Source: an uncultured Ruminococcus sp. (GTDB lineage: Bacteria; Bacillota; Clostridia; Oscillospirales; Ruminococcaceae). Taken from it: DNA of 28,213 nucleotides. A program made the translations under genes and the position numbers. The notes below the pieces were generated by a model. That model was not told where the DNA came from. It saw only the letters and a program-made list of their open reading frames with translations, and did no database searches. The first letter of the stretch is position 1, and the number at the start of each line of letters is the position of its first letter. Positions 6,504 through 15,083 of this stretch are shown piece after piece. The stretch is taken from contig CALGTV010000110.1 in the NCBI GenBank assembly GCA_937902395.1, positions 1-28,213 on the forward strand. The letters are read 5' to 3'.

Positions 6504-6785
6504 TTATACATTGAGCGCCTTTTTCAGCCATACATCAGCAATATCAATTGCCTCATAAAGTCCGCATTCACGCTCTGCATTTTTTACTACGGCTTTCATT
6601 GGATTCTGCTCGTTTGTGTCAAGGAGAACAACACGTACCTTTGATACCATTTGCTCGCCCTCAACTTCATCTTTTCTGAGTATCTGTATCCAGATTACAT
6701 ACGGATCAGACATATATCCGTAGTATATCTGGTCGCCGCATCTTACAAGGGGATATCCCTTGTATGTGGAAAATTTTCCGCTCAT
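6504..6785 (-). CDS. Small protein of unknown function (93 aa)
   Basis: The ATG at 6785 has GGAGG 7 nt upstream, and the gene ends at a strong terminator, so it is very likely real. The 93-residue product has no signal peptide or membrane segment. The N-terminal half is aromatic-rich with beta character (KGYPLVR, IYYGYM, YVIWIQI). The C-terminal half looks helical (AVVKNAERECGLYEAI). I do not recognise a named domain; the composition suits a small cytosolic protein. It follows the DUF4340-like gene by 84 nt with no clear terminator between them, so it may be the last gene of the ABC operon, but no function follows from that. Confidence 0.8.
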   Translation of the reverse strand: MSGKFSTYKGYPLVRCGDQIYYGYMSDPYVIWIQILRKDEVEGEQMVSKVRVVLLDTNEQNPMKAVVKNAERECGLYEAIDIADVWLKKALNV

Positions 6786-6869
6786 ATCTTAACCTCCGTT
6801 TTTTACGGAAACGGTCAGTGCTTTACCGCAACCTGTATTTTTGTTGCTCAGAAATTTTCAAAGCAACGC

Positions 6870-8405
6870 TTATTTCCATGTCATCTTAAATTCTGTATCT
6901 GATTTTAAATTTTCTGCGTTTTCTATCAATGTTTCTACATATGACTTTGCAATGTTGAACTTGCTTTCACCGTCCGCTACAACAAGAGCCTGCATTGAGC
7001 TTTTCTCATAGAATTCGTACTTGATTGTCTCTCCGCGATAGCTGTCTTTATATTCCAGTACAGCCATTGGCTCACCTGCGGGAATTTCTTCATCAAGAGC
7101 AAAGCTCTCAGCATTTGCTTTTACAAGGAAGCTGTAGAACTGTCTGAAACGCTCTGTATTGAACGCTTCGCCGTTAAGAGTTGTACTGAAATCCTCTGAA
7201 CCAAGACTATCTTCGCTATCCTCGGGAGTATTTCTCGTTACTTTGAAATCGTACTCTTTACCACCACAGGTTACTGAAAGCTCAGGTATATCCCATACAT
7301 ATGTTGCAATGAAAATTCTTGAAGCAACATCAACAGGCTCTACTGTTACCCATTTTGCAGTTTCGGAATCAATTGTGAAAATTACATTTCCGCCCTCCAG
7401 CATAGCATAACAGCTTTTTCCTTCGTCATCAGCAAAAGGCTCGCTTAAAAGAAGTACGTAACTGCTTCCGTCGTCACATTCCATTGTAACGGTACAGAAA
7501 GGCTCTTTAAGTCCTGCCTCTGCTATATCAGATTCTGTGCAATGTACAGCGTATATGTCGTCGCCCGAAAGCCCGAACATACCTGATATAATATCTGTAG
7601 CACGCTCAATTGTGAGATATGCGAAAGTAGGTGAAGTCATAACGTGCGCAGAAGATGTACCACCGCCGTTGGTATCATCTTCGGATGTGATATCGTATTC
7701 AAGAACAAGGTCCTTTTCTGTATCCTCACGACTTACAGTAAGCTTTTTAACTGTTGGAGTAGTATCGGGATTTTTCAGAATAGTTTTTTCAACAAGCTCC
7801 ATTGTGGTTTTGCTGTAATTTGCAAGAGCAGAATTGCGCACGGTAAATACTGTATCAATTCCGTCTATCATAACATATGATACATCCCCTGTGGGAGCCT
7901 CGTTGCCGATAAACATACGGTATTCCGTTCCTGTTTCGTATGCGATATCAACTGTTATCTCAGGCTCTGCAAGTCCGAATTTTGCAAGGTCGGTGCAGTT
8001 TTCCTCGATAATTGCTTCTGATGTAAGACCGTTTGCATTGTGTGCAAGCGTACCGATAACAGAGTTATTCATATATATATCCTGATATCCGTCAAGAGTA
8101 TACACAACAGCTGAATCCTCGGTTTGGGGAGACTGCTGGACTACATGAAGCTCATCGGTCTTGTTTTTTACATCAACTGTCTTGATAACGCCCTCAAGGT
8201 CAGCACCTGTTTCAGGGTCTGTCCCTGTGACCTTATCATCATGAATCAATATTTTTATCTGCTGTTCAACTGTAGCCTCGGTAGGCTCAGTAGTTTCACC
8301 TTCATTGCTTCTGTCGGGGTCTGTCAGCAGGAGAGCCGCAGCTCCGCCTCCAAGTGCGACAAGAGCCGCGCTGAGACCGATAATACCTTTAACTGATTTT
8401 TTCAT
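6870..8405 (-). CDS. DUF4340-like membrane-anchored protein of a Gld-type ABC system
   Basis: This 511-residue protein has one N-terminal membrane segment (~7-27) and then a long extracytoplasmic region of repeated beta/alpha units, with stretches such as KFGLAEPEITV and EAGLKEPFCTV that suggest internal duplication. This matches the DUF4340 proteins commonly encoded beside GldG-type genes. Its ATG overlaps the preceding stop codon as ATGA, implying translational coupling, with GGAG about 9 nt upstream. Being last in the order ATPase-permease-GldG-DUF4340 suggests an outer-face accessory subunit. There is no enzymatic motif, and the substrate of the system is unknown. Confidence 0.8.
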   Translation of the reverse strand: MKKSVKGIIGLSAALVALGGGAAALLLTDPDRSNEGETTEPTEATVEQQIKILIHDDKVTGTDPETGADLEGVIKTVDVKNKTDELHVVQQSPQTEDSAVVYTLDGYQDIYMNNSVIGTLAHNANGLTSEAIIEENCTDLAKFGLAEPEITVDIAYETGTEYRMFIGNEAPTGDVSYVMIDGIDTVFTVRNSALANYSKTTMELVEKTILKNPDTTPTVKKLTVSREDTEKDLVLEYDITSEDDTNGGGTSSAHVMTSPTFAYLTIERATDIISGMFGLSGDDIYAVHCTESDIAEAGLKEPFCTVTMECDDGSSYVLLLSEPFADDEGKSCYAMLEGGNVIFTIDSETAKWVTVEPVDVASRIFIATYVWDIPELSVTCGGKEYDFKVTRNTPEDSEDSLGSEDFSTTLNGEAFNTERFRQFYSFLVKANAESFALDEEIPAGEPMAVLEYKDSYRGETIKYEFYEKSSMQALVVADGESKFNIAKSYVETLIENAENLKSDTEFKMTWK

Positions 8406-10018
8406 TTATTCTTTCTCCATAACAGAACGCAGAGACCTGCAATACCAATAAGAAGCGGAATTACTGCAATAACTACTGCAAAGATAATTCTTGCTGAACC
8501 CTGTGTAAGTGAAAGTGTGTACTGCTCAAATACCTTTTCGGGAATTACAGCACTTGCTTCCTTGCCTGTTGTATCATTGAGAACGTTGAGAATAACGTTT
8601 GCATTATTGTAAGTGTTTGAACCTGAAAGAATAACGCTGTCAAGCATAAATGGACTGCCGATTACAAGGATATTGCTTCCGAAGCTTTTAAGTCCCTCTG
8701 CCTTTTCACGTCTTGCCTTTACAATTACATTGTAAGATTCATTACCCTCAGAAGCTTCACTTCCGTCAACAAGTGATACAAGACGTGAACCGGAACCTGA
8801 TTTTACTACCTCTTTCACAACAGTCTCATTGTTCTTTGTGAGAACTGTTATAGGACGTGCCTGTGGTGCAATAAGAGGAAGTGTTGCATTTGTAAGAGTT
8901 CCTGTGATTTCTGTATCTGCAACATCAACCTTTGCAGCATATGATACACTGCCCAGAACACCGATACTTGCCTGAACCATGTTCTCATCGTCTATAATAA
9001 CGGAAGGCTCAATCTGAATTTTCCAGTCAGCAAGGAATTCGGAGATATTTGGCAACTGTGTAGCGTAGAAGTTGGGGATATAAATCATATCCTTTTCGTA
9101 CTTTCCATCATTGTAGAGGAAATCTCCAAGCTTTGTGATGATATCCGCTGTAAAGTCAACGGAGGGAGCCGCAACGACTACAACGTCGTAATCCTCAGGG
9201 CTGAGTGCGTCTGTGCCGATATCAACTTCAACACAATCATAGCCGTTCTTGGACATGAAATTCATCAGTGAACCTGCAAGAGATGAATGAACCTGGTCGA
9301 ATATACCGCTGCCGTTCATGCTTGAAATAATAGCAGCTTTTACAGGGTTAGCGTCTGTTACAGCCTTGATTGCTGATGTGAGAACACTTTCACCTGCGAA
9401 TGTCATGGTGATATTTGTCTGTGTGCTGTTCTGTGCGGGAGCAATCATTGATACAACTTCGTCGGGAGAGATGAATTTAACTCTTTCGCCGCACTTGACA
9501 ATGATTCCGCCCTCTGTGATTTCGCCGTTGTAGTACTTGTTGATTTCTGTAACAACGTCGGGATTCTTGTTGATATTGACATATCTAACATCAATATTTC
9601 CCTTTCCTGCCTCTGCATATACAGAATATCTGTCGAGGATTTCAGGGATAATATCGTAAGGACATTCAACAATTGCACCATAATACTGATAGAACATATT
9701 CTCGTAATTTACAGCAAGAGAATCGAAATATTCCTTATTTGTGGTGACAATGATTTCAACATCTTTGTCGATAGCTTCAAGGGCTGTAATTGATTCCTCT
9801 GAAATTTCGTGACGATTATCGGAAGTGAGGTCAAGCTTCATGGGGTAGCGGTCTGTGAGAAGTCCGCATACGATATTTGCCGCAATTACTACAGCAATAA
9901 CAAGAATTATTGTAACTGCTGACATTGAACCGAATTTAAGCTTTTTGAGATTCTTTTTCGGTTTAGCTTCTTCCACAGCCTCAACCGCAGTTTCTTTTAT
10001 TTCTTTTTCTTTACTCAT
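8402..10018 (-). CDS. GldG-like auxiliary subunit of an ABC transport system
   Basis: The start chosen is the ATG at 10018, preceded by AAAGGAGG with a 9-nt spacer; the longer in-frame start at 10063 would lie inside the upstream gene. The 538-residue product has a charged cytoplasmic N-terminus rich in Lys/Glu (~1-28), a membrane segment (~31-52), a large extracytoplasmic GldG/ABC-auxiliary region, and a C-terminal membrane segment (~508-533) ending in a short basic tail. GldG proteins pair with GldF permeases; in Bacteroidota they were linked to gliding, but homologues are widespread in non-gliding bacteria. The gene starts 22 nt after the permease and overlaps the DUF4340-like gene by 4 nt. 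Confidence 0.85.
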   Translation of the reverse strand: MSKEKEIKETAVEAVEEAKPKKNLKKLKFGSMSAVTIILVIAVVIAANIVCGLLTDRYPMKLDLTSDNRHEISEESITALEAIDKDVEIIVTTNKEYFDSLAVNYENMFYQYYGAIVECPYDIIPEILDRYSVYAEAGKGNIDVRYVNINKNPDVVTEINKYYNGEITEGGIIVKCGERVKFISPDEVVSMIAPAQNSTQTNITMTFAGESVLTSAIKAVTDANPVKAAIISSMNGSGIFDQVHSSLAGSLMNFMSKNGYDCVEVDIGTDALSPEDYDVVVVAAPSVDFTADIITKLGDFLYNDGKYEKDMIYIPNFYATQLPNISEFLADWKIQIEPSVIIDDENMVQASIGVLGSVSYAAKVDVADTEITGTLTNATLPLIAPQARPITVLTKNNETVVKEVVKSGSGSRLVSLVDGSEASEGNESYNVIVKARREKAEGLKSFGSNILVIGSPFMLDSVILSGSNTYNNANVILNVLNDTTGKEASAVIPEKVFEQYTLSLTQGSARIIFAVVIAVIPLLIGIAGLCVLLWRKNK

Positions 10019-10040
10019 GGTGTATTTCCTCCTTTCTGCA

Positions 10041-10745
10041 TCAGCCCCAGCGTCTCTTGTCAAGAACTCTTACAGAGAAGAAGTTGAAGAGGACTGCTAT
10101 GCTGATGAAGTATACCACGCTGGAGAGGTCAAATACTCCACGGGTAAATTCAAGATATCTTGTGTAGAATGAAGCAGAAAGGATTGCTTTCTGAATAAAT
10201 TCAACAGGAATATTCGCTGCAAGGGAATCCATAAGGTAGAGTACAAAAAGTACAAACATACCGATTACTGCGGAAGCCATCTGGTTTTCTGTAAGTGATG
10301 AAATGAAAAGTCCGATAGCTATAAATGCCGCGCCTAAGAAAAGCATTGCAAAATAATTTCCAAGAAGTGTTGACCATATAACCTGTCCGCAGAGAGCGAT
10401 GATTATGGAATAAATAAACACTATACTTTCAGCAATGATGAAAAGTGTAAGCGCTGCAAAATATTTGCCAAGAATGATTGAAGAAAGACTTATGGGAGCT
10501 GTAAGAAGTCCCTGATCTGTGCGGTTTTTCTTTTCCTCGCTGAGCAATCTCATTGTGAGGATCGGAATAAGAAATACCACGATGATAAACATTGAACTGA
10601 ACATCGGAGACATATCGGATACACCTGAACCAATTACTCCGAATGAGAAGAAAAGTCCTGAGAAAAGCGCAAATCCTGCAAGAAATACATAAGCGATTCC
10701 TGAGGTAAAGAATGCGTTCATTTCACGTCTGTAAATTGCACCCAT
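10041..10745 (-). CDS. ABC-2 type permease, GldF-like
   Basis: This 234-residue integral membrane protein has about six hydrophobic segments. It begins with the short amphipathic motif YRREMNAFFTSG typical of ABC-2/GldF permeases and carries a cytoplasmic MRLLSEEKKNRTDQGLL segment, where such permeases usually contact the ATPase. Its ATG shares one base with the ATPase stop codon (TAATG), and a GGAGGGG site lies within the end of the ATPase gene, so translation is probably coupled. It would form the membrane channel with the ATPase at 10745-11878. Substrate unknown. Confidence 0.88.
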   Translation of the reverse strand: MGAIYRREMNAFFTSGIAYVFLAGFALFSGLFFSFGVIGSGVSDMSPMFSSMFIIVVFLIPILTMRLLSEEKKNRTDQGLLTAPISLSSIILGKYFAALTLFIIAESIVFIYSIIIALCGQVIWSTLLGNYFAMLFLGAAFIAIGLFISSLTENQMASAVIGMFVLFVLYLMDSLAANIPVEFIQKAILSASFYTRYLEFTRGVFDLSSVVYFISIAVLFNFFSVRVLDKRRWG

Positions 10746-11878
10746 TACTTATCCCCTCCTTTTTTGGATTTTTTTGATTTTTTATTTTCGGAAGCTTCTT
10801 CCTTTTTTTCATTAGCTTCGAGCTTTTCCTCGGTTTCTTCCTTTTCACCGTCTGCCTTGCCATTGTCAAAGCTCATCTCAAAATCTGAAAGAGACGCTTT
10901 GCTTTCGCTGTTTTCAGCTACTGTGCTGATATCACCCGATGTAATCTTCATGAAGATATCTTCAAGTGTCATGTCAGAAAGCTGTAACATAAGGATATTC
11001 CAGCCTTTATTGCGGCAGAGATTATTTATAGCGCGGCGAACATCAACCTCGTCGTCGGATTCGATATCATAATCGTAAATTCCCTTTTCGCGCTCCATAT
11101 CTGCACGTACATACTTAATGCCGTCAATTGCCTTGAGAGCGTTCTTGATTTCGTCCTTATCATCTGCTGTACGTGTTGTACCCTCAATACGAACTGTCAT
11201 TTTGTGCTCGTTTGTAAGCTTATCTGCGATTTCTGTAGCTGTACCGTCTGCGGCAACAACACCTTTGTTGATAATGATGATTCTGTCGCATACAGCCTGA
11301 ATCTCAGGGAGAATATGTGATGAAAGAATTACTGTGTGATTCTTTCCAAGCTTCTTGATAAGTGAACGAATCTCGATAATCTGACTGGGGTCAAGTCCAA
11401 CTGTTGGCTCATCAAGGATAAGCACAGGGGGATTGTTGATAAGCGCCTGTGCAAGTCCGACTCTCTGCTTGTAACCCTTTGAAAGATTGCGGATAAGGCG
11501 CTCTCTTACATGAGATATCTTACAAAGGTCGCAGATTTCTTTCAGGTGTGATTTTCTGGCAAGCTTGCATTTTTTAAGGTCATACATGAAGTTGAGATAA
11601 CCGTCAACAGTCATGTCTACATAAAGTGGCGGGATTTCGGGAAGATAGCCTATATTTGCCTTTGCTCCTATTGGGTCTTCCAGAATATCGACACCGTTTA
11701 TGAGTATTTTTCCCGAAGTAGACGAGATATATCCCGTCAGCATATTCATTGTAGTTGATTTTCCTGCACCGTTAGGGCCGAGGAATCCCAGTATCTCGCC
11801 CTTTCCTACAGAAAAGCTTATGTCGTTTACGGCTCTTTTATCGCCGTAACGCTTGCTTAGGTTTCTGACCTCTATCAT
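10745..11878 (-). CDS. ABC transporter ATPase, GldA-like, with charged C-terminal tail
   Basis: The start is the ATG at 11878, with AGGAGG 8 nt upstream; a longer frame to 11920 lacks its own site. The 377-residue product has Walker A GPNGAGKST (34-42), signature variant LSKGYKQR (132-139), Walker B LILDEP (153-158), the D-loop region GLDPSQ and H-loop SSH (186-188). It belongs to the GldA/CcmA-like ATPases that power ABC-2 permeases. Residues ~315-377 form an unusual Lys/Glu/Ser-rich tail with no hydrophobic core, probably disordered. First gene of the four-gene operon. Confidence 0.92.
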   Translation of the reverse strand: MIEVRNLSKRYGDKRAVNDISFSVGKGEILGFLGPNGAGKSTTMNMLTGYISSTSGKILINGVDILEDPIGAKANIGYLPEIPPLYVDMTVDGYLNFMYDLKKCKLARKSHLKEICDLCKISHVRERLIRNLSKGYKQRVGLAQALINNPPVLILDEPTVGLDPSQIIEIRSLIKKLGKNHTVILSSHILPEIQAVCDRIIIINKGVVAADGTATEIADKLTNEHKMTVRIEGTTRTADDKDEIKNALKAIDGIKYVRADMEREKGIYDYDIESDDEVDVRRAINNLCRNKGWNILMLQLSDMTLEDIFMKITSGDISTVAENSESKASLSDFEMSFDNGKADGEKEETEEKLEANEKKEEASENKKSKKSKKGGDK

Positions 11879-11922
11879 AGCGAAGTCCTCCTGTATATTT
11901 TTTGCGGGGATTAACCCCAATT

Positions 11923-11938
11923 ATTGTAATTATACAAT
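11923..11938 (-). promoter_or_regulatory. Possible promoter -10 and overlapping palindrome of the ABC operon
   Basis: TATAAT on the minus strand (11934-11929) sits inside the inverted repeat ATTGTA-ATTA-TACAAT. No good -35 is seen at 16-18 nt. A GGGG-ATTAA-CCCC hairpin (11906-11918) follows in the leader. Another TATAAT (11978-11973) overlaps the end of ribF, so the true start is uncertain. Confidence 0.4.
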
Positions 11939-11973
11939 ATTTTTGTGATAACGTCGTGTTAATGTTACGAACA

Positions 11974-12846
11974 TTATATAATAGTCTTTTGTAAATCATC
12001 GGCAATCTGCGCTTTCAATTCGTCTACAGAGCCGAATTTCTTCTCGGGACGTATGAATTCCAGAAGCCGCACTTGTATAGTCCTGCCGTAAATATCTCCC
12101 GAAAATCCGCTGATAAAGGTTTCCGCAAGAGGCTTTCCGCCATAATCTACGGTTGGCTTTACGCCGATATTCGTCATAGCCTGATATGTTATGCCGTCGA
12201 TTTCCGTTTCTGCTCTGTATACACCGAATTTCACCACAAGCTGATTTTCTCCGAAAAGCTGATTTGCAGTGGGGAATCCGATAGTCCGTCCCAGAGCCGC
12301 ACCTTTTACCACTTCCGCAGAAACGGCATAGGGTGCGCCCAGAAGTCTATTTGCCTGTGCGATATCTCCGTTCAAAAGAAGCCGACGTATCTCTCCCGAC
12401 GATACAACTGTACCGTCAATAGAAACATCTTCGGCGATGAACACTTCAAATCCGTATTTTTTGCCGAATTCATGCATTTCATCTGTACCGCATGAAGCGT
12501 TTTTTCCAAATCTGAAATTGTTTCCGCAGCATACAGCCGCTACATTCAGCTCCTTTGCAAGAATATCCCTTGCAAATTCCTCCCCTGAAAGTCCGCAGAC
12601 CGAGGCAAAGGGACGGGAAAAAATTGCATTGAAGCCAAGATTTTTCAGTATTCGCGCCTTTTCTGCAGCTGTATATATATACCCACTGCTTCCCGTAGGC
12701 TTTTTCAGCACTCTTTCGGGCTCAAAGGTAAACACCGCAGGAATATACCCTTTTTCCGCATTTTTCAGAGCAAGATCCAGAACCCTGCGATGTCCCATAT
12801 GTACACCGTCGAACAGCCCTAAAGCAATCGATGTTTTTTCTGACAT
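11974..12846 (-). CDS. ribF: Bifunctional riboflavin kinase / FAD synthetase
   Basis: This 290-residue enzyme, the usual RibF length, makes FMN from riboflavin and then FAD. The N-terminal nucleotidyltransferase has GLFDGVHMGH (10-19), NFRFGK (110-115) and SSGEIRRLL (149-157). The C-terminal kinase has GRTIGFPTAN (186-195) and the catalytic-type glutamate E242 in AETF. The start has an AAGGA-like site about 9 nt upstream, and the gene begins 12 nt after truB, a pairing common in bacteria. It is the last gene of the rimP operon; I see no clear terminator after it, so some read-through into the ABC operon is possible. Confidence 0.95.
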   Translation of the reverse strand: MSEKTSIALGLFDGVHMGHRRVLDLALKNAEKGYIPAVFTFEPERVLKKPTGSSGYIYTAAEKARILKNLGFNAIFSRPFASVCGLSGEEFARDILAKELNVAAVCCGNNFRFGKNASCGTDEMHEFGKKYGFEVFIAEDVSIDGTVVSSGEIRRLLLNGDIAQANRLLGAPYAVSAEVVKGAALGRTIGFPTANQLFGENQLVVKFGVYRAETEIDGITYQAMTNIGVKPTVDYGGKPLAETFISGFSGDIYGRTIQVRLLEFIRPEKKFGSVDELKAQIADDLQKTII

Positions 12847-12858
12847 TTTTTACAATCC

Positions 12859-13752
12859 TTAGTTAAGATTTTTCGCAACACGCAAAATACCGTTTTCGTG
12901 GTCGGCAAAGGCTGTGCCTATAAAGCCGCCGTCAGAGCCGTATACCGAATAAAACTCCACATTGGCTTTTATATGGTGAACTCTTGATATGTCCAGTTTT
13001 ACGCCGTTTTTATACATTCTCGTCTGTACCTCGTTGAGACGAAGTTTCGGGAGAGATGCAAACACGCGCTCAATTGGCAGTATAAGCTCCTCCAGACGAT
13101 TTTCGTCAGCCGCCTGCTGTATCTCCTCCATTGTGTAACACTCTGTCAGAGTAAATCCTCCCGATGATGTTCGCACAAGGGATGTCATAATTCCGCCGCA
13201 GCCAAGCTTTTCGCCGATATCGTTTATTATTGTGCGGATATATGTGCCTTTTCCGCAGTATATTTCAAGCACTCCCTCACGTGTATCCTCGTCGTATTCG
13301 GTCAATATCAGCTTGTCCACGTGAATCTGTCTCGGCTGACGCTCAACCTCAACCCCCTGTCTTGCAAGGTCGTATAAGCGCTGTCCGTTTACCTGCACAG
13401 CCGAATACATAGGGGGAAGCTGCATTATATCCCCCACAAAATCGGGAATCACAGCTTCAAGAGCATCACGGCTTACAGCCATATCCGAGAAAGCCAGCAC
13501 CTCCCCTGTGATATCTTGCGTATCTGTCACCTGTCCGAGTTTAAATCCTGCACGATAGCTCTTTGTATTGTCTGGCATAATATCGCAGGCTTTTGTGGCA
13601 GTTCCCACAAATACAGGGAGAACTCCCGTAGCCATGGGGTCAAGAGTACCTCCGTGACCGAGACGGCGGATTTTCATTATTCCACGAAGCTTTGCAATTA
13701 CATCAAATGATGTAAAGCCCTGCGGTTTATTTACACATATTATACCGTTCAT
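12859..13752 (-). CDS. truB: tRNA pseudouridine(55) synthase
   Basis: TruB converts U55 of the T-loop of tRNAs to pseudouridine. The 297-residue protein has the family N-terminus (NGIICVNKPQGFTS), the catalytic motif GGTLDPMATGVL with D38, and a downstream GKGTYIRTI motif typical of TruB. Its ATG overlaps the nrnA stop codon as ATGA, so the genes are translationally coupled. The order nrnA-truB-ribF after rbfA is standard in Firmicutes. Confidence 0.96.
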   Translation of the reverse strand: MNGIICVNKPQGFTSFDVIAKLRGIMKIRRLGHGGTLDPMATGVLPVFVGTATKACDIMPDNTKSYRAGFKLGQVTDTQDITGEVLAFSDMAVSRDALEAVIPDFVGDIMQLPPMYSAVQVNGQRLYDLARQGVEVERQPRQIHVDKLILTEYDEDTREGVLEIYCGKGTYIRTIINDIGEKLGCGGIMTSLVRTSSGGFTLTECYTMEEIQQAADENRLEELILPIERVFASLPKLRLNEVQTRMYKNGVKLDISRVHHIKANVEFYSVYGSDGGFIGTAFADHENGILRVAKNLN

Positions 13753-14699
13753 AAAAGTGCCTTTTCTACAGCTGCAATAACAGCCGCCTTTGCAGCTTCA
13801 ATGTCGCCCTTGAATGTACAGCCTGCCGCTTTGGCATGACCGCCGCCGCCTAAGGTCTGGCATATCTCTGAAACATTCACCTCGTCAGCGGAACGGAATG
13901 AGCATTTAAACTCTCCCGGCTCACGCTCACGCATAAGGATTCCTACCTCTGTATCTTCAAGCTGTAATGTTATGGGAGCAAGTCCCTCCAGTTCGTCGCA
14001 GGCAATGCCGAGATTTTTCATCATTTCCTGAGTTACAGCAACAATTACCAGCTTTCCGCCGATATATTCCTCCATAAGCTCGCAGAATTTAGCCTCCAGC
14101 ATCATTCTGCCACGTGACTTCACCTCAAACATATAGCGGTTGATACGGGCAAAATTTATATCATAGCTGCGTTTCATCTCCGCCGCGATTTCATGGGCGC
14201 GGGGAGTTGTACAATCGTACTTGAAACAGCCTGAATCCGTAGCAATGCCTGTATACAGGCACATAGCACAATGACGGCTTATATTGACCTCCATGTACTT
14301 TGCAAGGTTATATATAACCTCGCAGGCTGCCGTTGCCTTTGGTCTCAGCAGCGTCATTTCGGCATAATTCTTATTTGATTCGTGGTGGTCTATGCACAGC
14401 TGGACTTTTTTTCCGTAGATTTCCTCATATCTGCCCATAAGCTTTGTATCAGCTATATCAACAGCTATGATTGTCTTGGGCTCAAAATCCTCGTTTTCCA
14501 CACCCTTTATCATAAATCCGTAACGGGAGGGAAATTCATCACTGCATACCACACGGCTTCTTATGCCAAGCTCTGCAAGAATATCCTTTAAACCGAAGCC
14601 TGCTCCGATGCAGTCTCCGTCGGGACTCTGGTGAGTTATTATAACTGCATCTTCACAGTTTCTGAGAAAAGTTTCAGCCTCGCTGTAGCCTATATACAT
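13749..14699 (-). CDS. nrnA: DHH-family nanoRNase / pAp phosphatase
   Basis: The 316-residue protein has the DHH-family metal motifs: H23, D27 and D29 in ITHQSPDGD, D81 in AVDIAD, and DHH at 104-106. The C-terminal DHHA1 substrate motif GGGGHAKAAGC is at 284-294. Family members degrade oligoribonucleotides of two to five residues and hydrolyse 3'-phosphoadenosine 5'-phosphate to AMP in the cytoplasm. The ATG has GAGGAG about 6 nt upstream. It lies 29 nt after rbfA and overlaps truB by 4 nt. The symbol follows the Bacillus homologue. Confidence 0.92.
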   Translation of the reverse strand: MYIGYSEAETFLRNCEDAVIITHQSPDGDCIGAGFGLKDILAELGIRSRVVCSDEFPSRYGFMIKGVENEDFEPKTIIAVDIADTKLMGRYEEIYGKKVQLCIDHHESNKNYAEMTLLRPKATAACEVIYNLAKYMEVNISRHCAMCLYTGIATDSGCFKYDCTTPRAHEIAAEMKRSYDINFARINRYMFEVKSRGRMMLEAKFCELMEEYIGGKLVIVAVTQEMMKNLGIACDELEGLAPITLQLEDTEVGILMREREPGEFKCSFRSADEVNVSEICQTLGGGGHAKAAGCTFKGDIEAAKAAVIAAVEKALL

Positions 14700-14728
14700 A
14701 ACATACTCCTCTTAATTATCCTTTTAAA

Positions 14729-15067
14729 TCAAAGCAAATCGTTAAGCTTCTTGCTTATCTCCGCACCTCTCTCAATGGAAGTATCGGCAACAAAAGTAAG
14801 CTCAGGGGATTTCCTCATCTGTAAACGGCGGAAAAGCTCGCGGCGGATAAAGCCTGCCGCGCTTTTCAGTCCCTGCACTGATTCTTTAGTCTTGTCGATT
14901 CCGCCGAGGCTTGATACATAAACCTTGCAGGTTGACATATCCCCCGACAAATCGGCTCTTACAACGGTGAGAAGCTTATCAACTCTGGGGTCTTTGATAT
15001 CCCTGAGTATAGCTGTAAGCTCTCTTTTTATATCTTCTGCCATACGGCTATTTTTATAATTTGCCAT
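14729..15067 (-). CDS. rbfA: 30S ribosome-binding factor A
   Basis: This 112-residue protein is full length for RbfA, a KH-like factor needed for late 16S rRNA processing and 30S maturation. It shows the family features: a basic helical N-terminus (YKNSRMAEDIKRELTAIL), the IKDPRV stretch, a CKVYVSSLG strand and a C-terminal region ending FVADTSIERGAEIS. It lies 16 nt after infB, the usual neighbour. Confidence 0.96.
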   Translation of the reverse strand: MANYKNSRMAEDIKRELTAILRDIKDPRVDKLLTVVRADLSGDMSTCKVYVSSLGGIDKTKESVQGLKSAAGFIRRELFRRLQMRKSPELTFVADTSIERGAEISKKLNDLL

Positions 15068-15083
15068 AGTATTCCTTTCGGGA

